Source of the DNA: Clavulina sp. PMI_390
Taxonomy: Eukaryota; Basidiomycota; Agaricomycetes; Cantharellales; Hydnaceae
NCBI GenBank assembly: GCA_015039315.1
Contig: WIDE01000015.1
Span: 61,873 to 125,872, forward strand
Length of the DNA: 64,000 nt
Reading direction: 5' to 3'
The translations under genes were made by a program, and so were the position numbers. The notes under the pieces were generated by a model. It did not search any database, was not told the origin of the DNA, and saw nothing but the letters and a program-made list of their open reading frames with translations. Shown here in pieces: positions 36,489-52,362 of the stretch; the first letter of the stretch is position 1, and every line of letters begins with the position of its first letter.

Positions 36489-37737
36489 TCCTCACTCCAG
36501 CCAGGATATACGAAGCAAGGCTATAGACGTGAGGCAGTGGAGGTCGATGTCGGTTGCTCGGATATATGAAGCATCCAATCCGACGCCTTACGTATGATTG
36601 CGAGACTTTTGAAGACATTCAATCAATCGATCCGGCCTCGTGTGGCATGTCTGGAAGCGAGGCTTGCGGGAGTTGGCAAGATGGTAAAACATTCATCCGC
36701 CGCAACGATCGACGTTCGGGATCAAAGCCACATTCGGAACCAAAAAAATATGTTCAAAAGAGTGGATCTAATGCTAATTTTGGAGGCGGGAGAAAGAACA
36801 GCGGGAGAAGATGAGCGGATGAGCGGACATGGAGGGGCATCCATCTGTGCGGCTGAAGTATATACGCACGGCCTTCCCATGGCTCATGACTATGTAGCTA
36901 GTTTAGCGCTAAGTCTTTATGTGTGCCATCAGGAGGACAACCTGCGCCAATGGTAGTACAGAAGATGCAGTTGTTTCAAAGTTGAACGATAACCTTCTCC
37001 CCTACACAAGCCACATGGCTGTACGTTGTACAGACTACTAGTTCTGGATAGCTATGGCAACATCATATGTAAGCATTGATGAGATCGAAAGGGCGAACTA
37101 GAAAAGTCTCTACCCACCAAGCTGCCCTGACTCAGCATTCAGGGTGTGGTAGGGTTTTGACACACGAAGGCGCAGTCTCTACAGTGCGATGCAGAGCTCT
37201 TGGCCGAAAACTGCGCCGTAGGAGATTGCGTCATACTGAATTGAACAAGAACCCAGGATGTCGAGCTGCTGGAGAGGACTGAAACATTTTGATTTTGCAG
37301 CCTCGACGCCAACAATGGCTATGGAGCATGGGATCCCCACGGTGACCAATGCTGGTTATCTCGGTGTCTTAGTTCCCCGGCGCGGTGATATCGTGAGTTT
37401 TATATACAAAATTAGGCCTCATTTTTATCAGCTCCTTTTAGGGCCTATTTCGTCTATCAGCTGTAAGGTCAGCGAGACCTCTACCAAGCCCTCCTTCCTT
37501 TTTCTGGAGCTTTTTGCAACTCGGGATGGCATGGATCCATTTGGTAACAACAGAATCGGACCCCTGTGCACCGTTCATTCAGACTCGGGCTTGCTGCTTG
37601 TGTACGAGAGAAGCTTCTCAGCAAATATATTAATTAAGTATCTCTGAGGTTGTGTGTACGACCGCTTGATGTTAATCGTTAAATAAATCGGCATAAGTTA
37701 GATGTCTGCCGCCAAGCCCACAATGGATTTGTCACGG
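36489..37737. promoter_or_regulatory. spacer between array copies 2 and 3, with duplicated box
   Basis: About 1.25 kb. The copy-2 promoter side has tgtggcatgtctggaag at 36641 and ggagttggcaagatgg at 36669-36685, and a ggacat-rich block near 36826. The rest is unexplained; an open frame of 129 codons at 37258-37647 (+) has no family match and no counterpart in the other spacers. Confidence 0.45.
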
Positions 37738-39668
37738 CTATGAATCATTTCTTGATACAGCGGTCGTAATCGTTATATGGTCTTGTCCGTGCAGTGTGGA
37801 TATGTTTGTGAGCTCGATGCCGGTCTGAGGCTGGGAGGCCAACGCTCGAAGAGATGAACGCGTGTGTAAACTATTTAGAGCCGTCAGCGTAAAGAATGGT
37901 GAGATGAGGGCTATCGATCAAGGTAGACGTGCGGCGAACGAGCAGAAGAGAAACGTACTTGGCTAAGAAGGTTGTGATATAGATGCCTCCCAAAGGCTAT
38001 CATCAATATTATTAGTAAGTATTCGTTTTCTTGAGCTGTCTCATACTCTCATACAAAGCCGGACTGACCATGCCAAAAAATATGATAGGTTCAAACATCC
38101 CTCCGACCGTAAACTGAACAAACGTTCCAGTGGTGCAATTGAACGCACCAGAGCCACATTAGGGAACTTCGTATTAACGCCTGCATCAGGGAAACGAAAT
38201 TGACCTCCCAATACTTACGAGGAGAAGTTGAATAGTCACTACTGTAGCCGTGACAGCTCCTGTAGCAGCCCCGTATATTGCAATGCGATTCAGCACGGAA
38301 TCAGTCCTGCACAAGTGGACAGAGGCGTTTGTTAGGAGAAGGAACCTAGGCGAGATAGAAATCGTACTTCGAGAGCCCTGTATGCCGCTTTCTCATTTCG
38401 AATGCAAGGGCAGCAGCTATTAATATGTCTGTAACGGTCTAAATGAGAGTTGATAAGTGTAGCGCCCATGAATCCATGGGTCAGTCGGATATGCGAGGAG
38501 ATACATACAGCAAAGGACAGCCAGACTTTCAGATATTCGTATATCGCGTTCAGCGTTACAAGAGCACTCTGGGGCGTCAGGTAGGAGCGGACAGCAACAT
38601 CTTAGGAAGAATGAGATTTGAAACAGGGTCAAAGCAGGAGCTGGGGATGCTTACAAAGACCAAGCCCTGTGACAGATATCAATTCATAACCTATCAGGGG
38701 AGCGCTGTAATGAGAACGATGCGCACATCCTCACCAAGTGCGCAGGTCATGAGGACGATCTAAAATCGTGTAAGATGAGATCCAGTTGGGCCGATACTCT
38801 TAGTAGCGAAGATCCTTACCAGCAATACTGTGATTGGGATGTTACGAGAAACTTTCGGTAGAAAAGATGTTACCGCCTGTTGCTTCTACACGACCAGCGC
38901 CACAGAACTCACTGGTCCAATATCGTGTGACGAAGAAGGCCTGAACCATGACGGCAACCAAAACCTGGAAACGAGAATTCAATTCTAGGTCTGTGGAAAC
39001 GCGTAAATGAAGAGCTGTGGAGTAAAACACACCCCGTGCGTTCCATAATATGAGCGGTCCCTGATGCAGAGTAGGCGAAGATAGCAACGAGGGGGATGGG
39101 ACGGGGGTCAGCCAATTATTTAGCACCTATTTTTTCCAGGTTATTGCAGTACTAACCAAGGTTGGGTGGGGATTTCCAGTAGTCCAAGGCTTGATGTAAA
39201 GGTCGTATAGTCCGCATGACTTGATATGGCGCTGAGGCAGAAATACGGTGGTGTTGCTGTAATTAAAGATATAACAGCTCGAAGGAGGGGCAGATACTCA
39301 CACCTCCGCGCATTGCATGACCCTAAGAACAGATGAGTCAAGATACTCTGCACGAAGTGATACTCATGTTCTTACCAAAACAGACCAACCTGCATGCAAG
39401 AAGCTCAGCAATCAGCAAGTCTTTGTCCAGAAGAATTGCCCGACGCTTCAACATACCAAAAGTTTCGTGTAGATAGAGTCCTTTAGGTATTTCCTGTAGT
39501 ACGCATGCGTTTGGACTGTGATGACTCCTAAGAGACTGTAAAGGGAAGTCGATGAGACCATCAAGGGCCATCTTGGATTGGATAGAATACGGACAACGCA
39601 GAAGCCCAAGTCCCAAAGAGATAGCTCGCAAGTATACGGTTGGGGTCAACGTTGTGGATGTCCCACAT
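37738..39668 (-). CDS. DUF6534-family membrane protein, array copy 3
   Basis: Third tandem copy, traced most fully: 16 exons, about 295 residues. Order: MWDIHNVDPNRILASYLFG; LLGVITVQTHAYYRKYLKD; 14-nt microexon 39376-39389 (VGLFW); 21-nt exon (VMQCAE); AISSHADYTTFTSSLGLLEI; DRSYYGTHG; VLVAVMVQAFFVTRYWT; SRNIPITVLL; IVLMTCAL; 12-nt microexon 38655-38666 (GLGL); VAVRSYLTPQSALVTLNAIY; TVTDILIAAALAFEMRKR; TDSVLNRIAIYGAATGAVTA; FTVGGMFEPIIFFGM; PLGGIYITTFLA; NLHTRSSLRALASQPQ and a short tail. The last four blocks correspond to the DUF6534 domain (T-D-S-x-x-N-R, ending in L-x-x-R-x-S-L-R). All junctions are GT-AG and keep frame. The role is unknown; the general topology suggests an orphan receptor- or transporter-like protein of the plasma membrane. 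Confidence 0.8.
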
Positions 39669-41016
39669 TTACCAGGTTAGGCAAAATGTGAGGCCAGAGT
39701 AGACAGAGACAAGCGGGGAAGTAAGAATCGTCTGACATCGCCTGTAAATGAGTAGGGCATTATAATCATGATCATGGATGGATGGGTGGAGTCCCCCGCT
39801 CCCGCGTGGCATGGCCGCAAGCAAGACGAGCGGAAGTTGGCAAGATGGCCGATCCTTTATCTCGCGACTGATCGACAATCGAGATCAAGGTTACTATTTA
39901 GGAAGTGCTGGTAATATCATTTATGGAAAAGAGGAGCAGAAACGGGCGCGGGAGAAGGTGAGCGGACATAGCGAAGCATTTATCCGCCCGGCTAAAATAT
40001 GCGTGCACCGTCTTCTGCGCCCCGCTGCCGCGCAACGGCCTGAGCGCCAAGGTCGTCACCAACGACGTCAGACTGAGGCTATGAGGTGCCCATACACTCG
40101 CCTTTAGATTTCAGTGACGTACACTCGCGCAGGGTTAATCGTTCTGTGAAGTGGGTGATATTCTCCTTTCACTAGAGTATTCTCAGAAGCCACAGCAAGT
40201 TGGGTGGCCTGATCTGGTTTGATCACAAGGCCGTCTTGGCAGAGCACTTCCTGTCAAAGTGACCCTGGCCATTGCTTAGTCAAGGCCGTGCACACCAACG
40301 TCAGACCCGGCACAATGGAGCCAGCAAAGGTCCGCACGAAGCGCGAAAGCTCCTACACTTCAAGCAGTAGTGATGACCTATGGATTACCTTGGCGGAGAT
40401 CAGACGTAATAAACTGACAAGAAACCCAGTGCGTTGGCATGAGCCCCTATTGGGTAAGGATGGGTCCATTTGATTACCAGAGTTGCATTCTATGCTGGAG
40501 TCGTGGTTATAAGATGAATGTATCAGCCACGCCTGACGGCGGTGGGTTGCTACTTTGTAAGAGGCACACAATCGTGCCAAACCAGGCAGGTCAGGGTGGT
40601 GGTAACCAGACTGGGGGGAAGATGACACTTTGTCTCACGCTTTGACATCTGATTTGTTCGAACAGCCCCAGGGCTAACATCACCGAACGCCGCTCACAAG
40701 CTGCCATCGAATCGCAGAATTGCGACATCTACTTCAATATCAGACATTGATGCTATATCTTTGCTCCTACGGTCTCTGCTAAGATATTTCCCTATTAAGA
40801 TACCTTCGATACCCGCTTGAGTTCACGATTTGCTCTCTTACCACCGAGGAACAGCTCCGTCTGAATAAATCAGATACTTTTTGCATCATCAAAGGAAATG
40901 ACGAGCGAAGTTGGTACCCTCCGATTCGTTTTAACCTCAGAAACCACATTATTAATTAGTAAGTACATTACGATAATTTAAATCGCTGAAGTTGAGCCAG
41001 TTGTAGTTGCCCACAA
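39669..41016. promoter_or_regulatory. spacer between array copies 3 and 4, with duplicated box
   Basis: About 1.35 kb. The copy-3 promoter side has cgcgtggcatggccgcaagc at 39803-39822, ggaagttggcaagatgg at 39832-39848 and a gagcggacat block near 39959. No gene was recognised in the remainder; small open frames here lack motifs. Confidence 0.45.
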
Positions 41017-43003
41017 CTATACATCATGAGTTGTTAATATAGCAGTAATAACAGTTACACTGGTTTGTGCACGCGATGATATGCTAGAGAGTTCAATGTC
41101 TTTGGTGTGAGGTTGAGAGGCCAATGCCCGAAGCGATGACCGTGTGTGGAGGCTAGCGAAGGAGGCAAGAATGAAGGAGGCAAGAACGAAGGATGCAAGG
41201 TATGGATGATCAATCAAGCGAGACAAATGAAGGACGAAAAGAAATACATACTTGGCTAAGAAAGTTGCAATATATATCCCTCCCAAAGGCTATGAGAATG
41301 AACCGGCCGAAAAAGGAAGTTGTTGGTTAGCGCCAAACTGTTCTGACATTCATAGTATTCACATGGTGAAAGTAACGTACCATGCCGAAAAATATTATAG
41401 GCTCAAACATCCCTCCGACGGTGAACTAAGCGAGTGTTCCGGTGGTGCGATGGAGCGTAAGACATTCATATTTGATAACTGCTTGTCAAGACTTGAAGGG
41501 GAAGGCAGTATGGGGCTTCGGGTACTCACGAGCAAGAGTTGTATAGTGACTACAATAGCCGTGACGGCGCCAGTGGCAGCGCCATACAGTGCAAGGCGGG
41601 TCAACACCGAATCAGTCCTACGAAAGTAGATAACGCTATGTTGAGCAGGGGAAGTAGCTTAGAATAGGCAGCCTCTTACTTGAAGAATCCTGTGCGCCGC
41701 TTTCTCATCTCGAAGGCTAGAGCGACTGCTATCGTTATATCGGTGAGGGCCTACCACAAGAGATTTATCAATGTAAGAACCAATCATTCGTCCGTTCGCA
41801 TGACACGAAGCGAGATACGCACGGCAAACGGAAGCCAGACTTTCAAGACTTCGTAGACGGCGTATAACGTTAAAAAGGAACTCTGCGGGAACATGAGGGA
41901 GCGGATGGCAATGTCTTGATGAGAGATGAGAGCACGATCAGCATAGACGAGGGAGGATGAGACCAATGGATGCAAACTCACAGAGGCCAAGACCTGTGCG
42001 CGCAGCGAGGACCATGTATGTTAGCCAAACAAGATCGCAAGTGCCGATCAATTATTCTCACCAAGAGCAGCCAGCATAATCACAACCTAGATCCAATTAG
42101 GAAAGGTGTCAGTTCAACGTGCGCTTCTATGAGAGGAGATGCTCACCAACAACGCCGTTATGGCTGTGTTGCGAGAGACTTTGAAGGCAAACCCGACTGT
42201 CAGACACCTCCTGCTTCGTCCGGAGAGCGACTTTGAGCTTACTAGACCAGTAGCGTGAGATGAAGAAGGCTTGGACCATGACCGCGGCCAAAACCTAAAA
42301 CCGCAACACAATTGTGAGCCTAGAGAAGCGCATAAATCAAATGCTGGACGTAACATACTCCGTGAGTTCCGTAATAGGAGTGTTCCCTATTGCGTGATAC
42401 CCAAGCATATCCGAGGACAAAATGGGGGGAGATGGAGATCCGGATGAGCCAAGTATTCAAAGTATTTGTCCGCGCAGTTGTCGCGCTATTTACCATGGTT
42501 GAGTCAGGACTTCCATCAGTCCAAGCCTCGACGTAAAGGTTCTATATGCTGCACAAGTCGATATCCCACTATAATAGGAATGCGAGGGTGTTGGTGGGAC
42601 AGGAGGGAAAGCGTTGAAATAAGCTAACGTTGCTTACACTTCTGCACCTTGCATGGCCCTATGAGTGGGTTAGCTAGGGACTTTTCATGGAAGTATCCGA
42701 AGATTCGTACCAGAACAGACCAACCTATCAGACAGATCCTGAGCGATGAGCAAACGCAACAAAAGGAAGAAGTGTAGAGACCCACGAGCAGCTGAGTATG
42801 AAGAGCATCCTTTCGATACTTTCTATAATACAGATAGGTTTGGATGGTGATAACGCCAAAAAGGCTGCCAAAGGTAGGTTCATGAGACCAGTGAGGGCGG
42901 GCGATCCAGGGGGTGCAGAGAATACAGACAAAGTAGATGCCCAAGTCCCAAATAGATAACTCGCTAGTACCCTATTGGCATTGAAGTTCGTGATATTCCA
43001 CAT
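41017..43003 (-). CDS. DUF6534-family membrane protein, array copy 4
   Basis: Fourth tandem copy and, by transcription, the most upstream. Start MWNITNFNANRVLASYLFG; phase-2 first intron (donor gtctgt) to LFGVITIQTYLYYRKYRKD. The 14-nt microexon is 42711-42724 (VGLFW) and the 21-nt exon encodes AMQGAE. Next come GISTCAAYRTFTSRLGLMEV, RNSYYGTHG near 42360-42390, the 12-nt microexon 41982-41993 (GLGL), DITIAVALAFEMRKRRTGFF, TDSVLTRLALYGAATGAVTA, MFEPIIFFGMPLGGIYIATF, and a last exon with SLHTRSSLRALASQPHTKDI. The stop is at 41017. The intron before the last exon contains short repeats of a ggaggcaagaa type near 41158-41195. The gene looks intact in the exons read. Confidence 0.78.
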
Positions 43004-44093
43004 CCAGAACGAGCAGTAGGGTAGGGTTCGTAAACTGCGTCAGGTAGGGTGGACGTCAAGTACCAGAGGAGTGGACCGTACGGTTATACGGCTTTATAAA
43101 GCACCCTAGGCGGGTTTCGGATGTGAATTCGCGAGACGCTGGAGGATCAATCGATAATGTTTACCCTGCCCTCGCGTGGCATGTCCGCAAAGTATCCCCG
43201 GGAGTTGGCAGGACGGCAGATCTTCCATCGACGGATCGACGTTCGGACCACAGTCATTGCTGGAGGGAATACAGCTAATATAGTTTATGAAAATGGAGAA
43301 GGAACGGAGGCGGGAGAAGGTGAGCGGACATCTAGGAGCACCGATCCCAGCCCGGTTGAAATATACAGGCACAGTGTGCTGCAACCCGCGCGTCCGCTGT
43401 GCTGCTGTCTCAACCATGCCACCTTGGTAGCACACTCATCACCACAACCTAGGGCACTAGAAGGTGCACTCACACTACGTATCGCGGTTCCAGTAATTTC
43501 GGGCATACAATTAGTGTGATCGGCGACGTACTTGACTCTCGACGTTGGCGGGCTGTTTCAAATGACGCGAACGTAATTTCATCGCGGGCCTCCAGCGCCA
43601 GAGCACTGCTGTCAAACAAGCATTCGAACGGTTACAACTTCCTCGGCCAACGTCCCGTGTCAGGCCGAACGAGAACCAGTACCTATTCGCACGAGACGGC
43701 TCCCTACAAATTCGGGTCTACTCTTGAACAGGGGAACAGTCTTGACTTGAGTTGGCTGGGGTGATTTGGGAGAGGAGGTCTGCTTTGACCAGGAATTTGT
43801 AGCAGAAACCTATGGACATCCGATCAATCTATCCAGTATGCAGCATCATACGTTGGCACTTTGTTCTATGATATGAATGCATTTGACAAGTTAGAAAAGG
43901 GTTGCTTGGTTCCCTTACAAGATCGTGCCTGAACGTGAGCTGTGATGCAGGAGTTGTTTGGCTCGAGCCTCGAAGTCAACACGGAAAGAAACCTGCATCC
44001 CGATCTGCCAAGTGATTATCAACCTGCTGTGATAAAGGGTCCACCCTGACACTATCATTTACATTCCAAACGAGTGGTATATTGAGGCACGCG
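43004..44093. promoter_or_regulatory. promoter region of array copy 4 and of RRP43
   Basis: The copy-4 side carries ctcgcgtggcatgtccgcaa at 43171-43190, ggagttggcaggacgg at 43201-43216, ggatcgacgttcgg at 43233-43246 and gagcggacat at 43321. The RRP43 side has no clear signal. No gene seen between them. Confidence 0.45.
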
Positions 44094-45218
44094 ATGGACC
44101 CTCAAGCGTTCCAGCGTCTCCATCCTCGAACGTACCTCGAAAGATTTCTGGCTGAAGGTCTGCGGCCAGATGGGCGCGAACCATCCAGTTGGCGAAACGT
44201 CAGTGTTAATGCTGGTACCTGTCCCCTGTAAACTCTTATGTTGCGTTAATTGCTGACTCCGTGCTCTCCATAACAAGGTTCTATCACTACCGCAGAAGGT
44301 TCCGCCCTTGTTCGGATCGGCGACACGACGGTAGTATGTGGGGTCAAGGCTGAAATCACCGAGCCAGACATCATGAAGCCAAACGATGGATACATCGGTA
44401 TACTCCTCTTCCACCCTTTGTTGCCTTGTTTATCTTACTCGTCCGCCTTAGTGCCGAATGTGGACTTTGGCGCTATATGCTCGCCAAAGTTCAAACCTGG
44501 TGCGCCAGGAGAGGAATCACAAGCGGTTTCTCAGAGATTAATGGATGTATTGACCTCGTAAGCGCAAATTTCTTGTGATATCTATTGGCTATTGATCCAC
44601 CCAAACCCTAGTACCAACCTTATGCCTTTGCAATTGCTGTGTATCGAACCTGGAAAGTCTGCATGGGTTCTATATATCGATGCAATTTGCATAAACTACG
44701 ACGGCAGCGCATTCGATGCTACCCTCATAGCCATGGTTTGTGCCTTGCTGAACAGTGCGTGCTACTCTGCTTGTCCCTTTAGACGGTTCCCTAATGACTT
44801 CGCTCTAGCCCGATTACCAAAAGCGACATACAATACCGACACTCAACGAACCACCGTTTCCCGTACCGAATTCATACCCCTGGCCCTCAATCGCTCCAGG
44901 ATCCCTTACCCATTCACATTTGGTACCTTCACACCATCTACATCTACATCTGCAACGTCAGGAACGAAGACTGGCCCAATAATGTTAGCAGACCCATCTG
45001 CTTTCGAAGAACCCCTTCTCCAAAGCACTGTCAACGTCTGCTTGCTATCATCAGGTGCGATTTGCTCTACGACTCAGGTTGGCCCGACGGCCGACGGGTT
45101 GCAAGGAACGGTCAAGCAGCCAGTCGATATTATGTCGTTTATTCGTGCAGCGTCAGAACGCCTCCCTGTCTTACAAAAGATTATTGAGGACGATAGTATC
45201 CTTCCTAAACTCAATTGA
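44094..45218 (+). CDS. RRP43: exosome subunit RRP43 (EXOSC8)
   Basis: RNase-PH-like ring subunit of the RNA exosome, which trims and degrades RNA in the nucleus and cytoplasm; eukaryotic ring subunits are catalytically inert. Matches along the length: FQRLHPRTYLERFLAEGLRP with DGREP, then NVSVNAGSITTAEGSALVRI, GDTTVVCGVKAEITEP, VPNVDFGAICSPKFKPG, APGEESQAVSQRLMDVL, LLCIEPGKSAWVLYIDAICI and NYDGSAFDATLIAMVCALLN. These are the same blocks as human EXOSC8. The C-terminus has a Ser/Thr-rich insert (TFTPSTSTSATSGTKTG) not usual in the family. Four introns (after SVNAG, after GYI, within VLTS and within LLNT) join in frame. Convergent with SMC5. Confidence 0.92.
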
Positions 45219-45425
45219 CTCGTGACTCATGTTTGCGTAGTATTCGTGATGGAACGAAGCTTGGTCGACTCTATGACTGTCCCATCTGCTCCTACCTGGG
45301 AATGATTATAGCAAGAGATCTCGTCAAAACCCCAAGATAAGTTTGGCAATGCTTGAGTTACTAAGATTGTGGCAAGTACAAAATACGCAATAAACAAGTA
45401 AAGCATCAAGACGAATCGTGCTAGT

Positions 45426-50385
<4,960 letters not shown>

Positions 50386-50479
50386 ATTAGGCGCGACGCG
50401 AGCGAGTTGTTGTTGGTTGTTGACGAGTCTGCTTTTTCCCACACCACTGTTTCCTTGGGCTCTGTATACGCTTTGTGCA

Positions 50480-51028
50480 ATGAACAATATGAGCACCAAA
50501 GAACAACGTGTTGAGGCCAGGGAACGCAAAAAAGAGGCGATTGGAAAACAGACTCGACCAACTCTGTTCGACTTCTCAACCTTTGGGATCGACGCATATG
50601 GTATCCCAGTTGGGACGAACAAGGCGCCACTCCAGCAACCTGAAAGTGACTTGCGGGGCAATAGTATTGCTCTGGATTCCCCAAGACCTTCATTTGTGAT
50701 CAACGCCCCAAAGTTACGTCATGTGGCGCGTCTATCCGATTACGCCACACCAGCAAACGACGCGTCTGCTGTCGACATGGATATAGATCAAGTTGAAAAC
50801 CCGGTGCCAGCACGTCATAAGGCCCCACTTCATCGAGGTGGACGACCCAAGAAAATGAGGTCACAAACTCAACGCAAGTATGACTTTTGGGACTCGATGA
50901 CGAAAGCATATGAAGAACCCCTCCTACCACAGCCTTCTCGTGAGCCTCCCTTTGAAATAAAAGCCTATTACTGGCGAAAGTTGAGCCAAACGCTAAGCTT
51001 GGTTTCTCCTAGAAAACCCATCACTTAA
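50480..51028 (+). CDS. hypothetical protein with basic AT-hook-like motif
   Basis: Not recognised. A 182-residue uninterrupted frame starts MNNMSTKEQRVEARERKKEA. It is basic at the N-terminus and has HRGGRPKKMRSQTQRKYDFW near residue 120; R-G-G-R-P-K-K resembles an AT-hook core, so DNA contact is possible. The rest is low in hydrophobics, with no membrane segment. The start codon is only 95 nt from SMC5's, so the two probably share a promoter, and codon composition looks like that of a real gene. A later second intron or exon cannot be excluded. Confidence 0.45.
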   Translation: MNNMSTKEQRVEARERKKEAIGKQTRPTLFDFSTFGIDAYGIPVGTNKAPLQQPESDLRGNSIALDSPRPSFVINAPKLRHVARLSDYATPANDASAVDMDIDQVENPVPARHKAPLHRGGRPKKMRSQTQRKYDFWDSMTKAYEEPLLPQPSREPPFEIKAYYWRKLSQTLSLVSPRKPIT

Positions 51029-51191
51029 TGAAATTCCAGGCCCCTCAGCCGTGAGCATTCTCGTTATAATCTGCACAGCCAGCTTGTCGACCTAACCAAC
51101 CTCGGACCTACTGTAGGACCTCATCAACACTATTCATCGCTTTGCAGCCCACCACTATGAGCAACACGGCCAACTTTATCCGAAGTGGCCA

Positions 51192-51709
51192 ATGCCAAAG
51201 AAGTCGCGATCCCGCCGCACCAAACCTCGTCAGAGCGACGCTCAGGATGGAGAGGATTCAGGAGCAGAGGCGGAAGACGCTGACGACACCGTTAGGAAGC
51301 CCCCTAAGATGGCTAAACCAAGTTTCGACGACTCCACTCCTAGTATGCATCGAGCATTCGACGGAACCGCTGCTCACGCCATTGGTTCGTTTATTCCACT
51401 GCGGCTTTTTGAGTCATACTCCTTACTGAACTACGATCTGACCTCACCGACCTTTACGCTCGTTGCGTTGATGTATCGCCATTACCTGTTTCGTCGTTAG
51501 GTATGATCGTGCAAGAGCTCGTACGAGCATCGTTATCTGGCGCACCACCTCAGACTTTTGCTGCGGCAGTTACTATGCCAGACACCCCTTCCCAGCCCGC
51601 CAGAGCCCCAAGACGTTACGTCTCCCCATCGGAGGTTATATCAGCAAAACGAGCTGGGAGCAAGACAAGGCAAGGGGACACCTTGGGATCTGACCATGAA
51701 CAAGGGTAG
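51192..51709 (+). CDS. hypothetical small basic/acidic protein
   Basis: Not recognised. A model of two exons (51192-51385 and 51501-51709; intron 115 nt, gttcgt...cgttag) gives about 133 residues. The N-terminus is basic (MPKKSRSRRTKPRQS), followed by an acidic stretch (DGEDSGAEAEDADD), then MHRAFDGTAAHAIGMIVQEL and a Pro/Arg-rich end (PARAPRRYVSPSEVISAKR). The composition is that of a small nuclear protein. The intron is long for this locus, so the model is tentative. Confidence 0.35.
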
Positions 51710-52362
51710 CAACAGCTCACCAATTGACGTGGGGATGAAAATAATATACCCGCTCATTCACAAAGAGCTTGAACAGCACTGTAACTCCGTAATCTAGAGG
51801 GGGCTGTACATTGAGTGATTCGCAGGGTTTCGACGAGAACTCATGTGATGCTAGCCAATTTCCCTAGATTTTAGTAATCATAATCATGTTGCTCCTTTTG
51901 TCAATATCGGGGCTGTTTTGGCCGAATGTCCGACATGTGCATACAAGTCAAGCTTGGTAGTCTTGTGCCACCGTCGACCCACATCAGCGTGCAGCATCCA
52001 GCACCCTACTAGCACTCGACACCCCTTGGATGATTTTCAGGTTTTCAGTTGTCCTCCTTGTGCTTTGTATGCTAGTTGTTTGGATAGAAATCCCCACCAT
52101 ATCAGTGGATACTGAGGGCATGTTCATTACGTGAGTACTATCTCGTCATCACTCGAGCCTCTTAGTTATCCATCAGATACACAAGAGCATATATATATGA
52201 AGTGCCACTTCATCTCTTTCTGATACTTCATCCACCCTCACTCGTCCCCCCTTCCTCCAATCACACGCCTTCCATCCCTTCGTCTCCGCCATTAGTGCCC
52301 TCCGCCCCTTTCGCTCGATCTTCTCGATCGTCCGCAGGAACCCAGGCACATACAGGAACATC
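51710..52362. promoter_or_regulatory. intergenic region upstream of the hemerythrin gene
   Basis: About 650 nt; no gene seen. The last 150 nt are pyrimidine-rich (ctcgtccccccttcctcc and similar near 52240-52330), consistent with a basidiomycete promoter or leader. Confidence 0.4.

Larger units (their letters stand above)
31491..43430 (-). repeat. four-unit tandem gene duplication (about 3.1-3.4 kb per unit)
   Basis: Four head-to-tail genes with the same exon layout, plus matching upstream DNA in each unit. Shared upstream boxes lie at about 33602, 36641, 39803 and 43172, giving unit lengths of roughly 3,040, 3,160 and 3,370 nt. Coding sequence is clearly related, but introns have mostly diverged, so the duplications are not recent. 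Confidence 0.8.

Noticed and set aside
37258..37647. 129-codon open frame in the spacer between array copies 2 and 3
   Set aside because: No recognisable motif, no splice-consistent extension and no counterpart in the other spacers; it lies in otherwise non-coding DNA.
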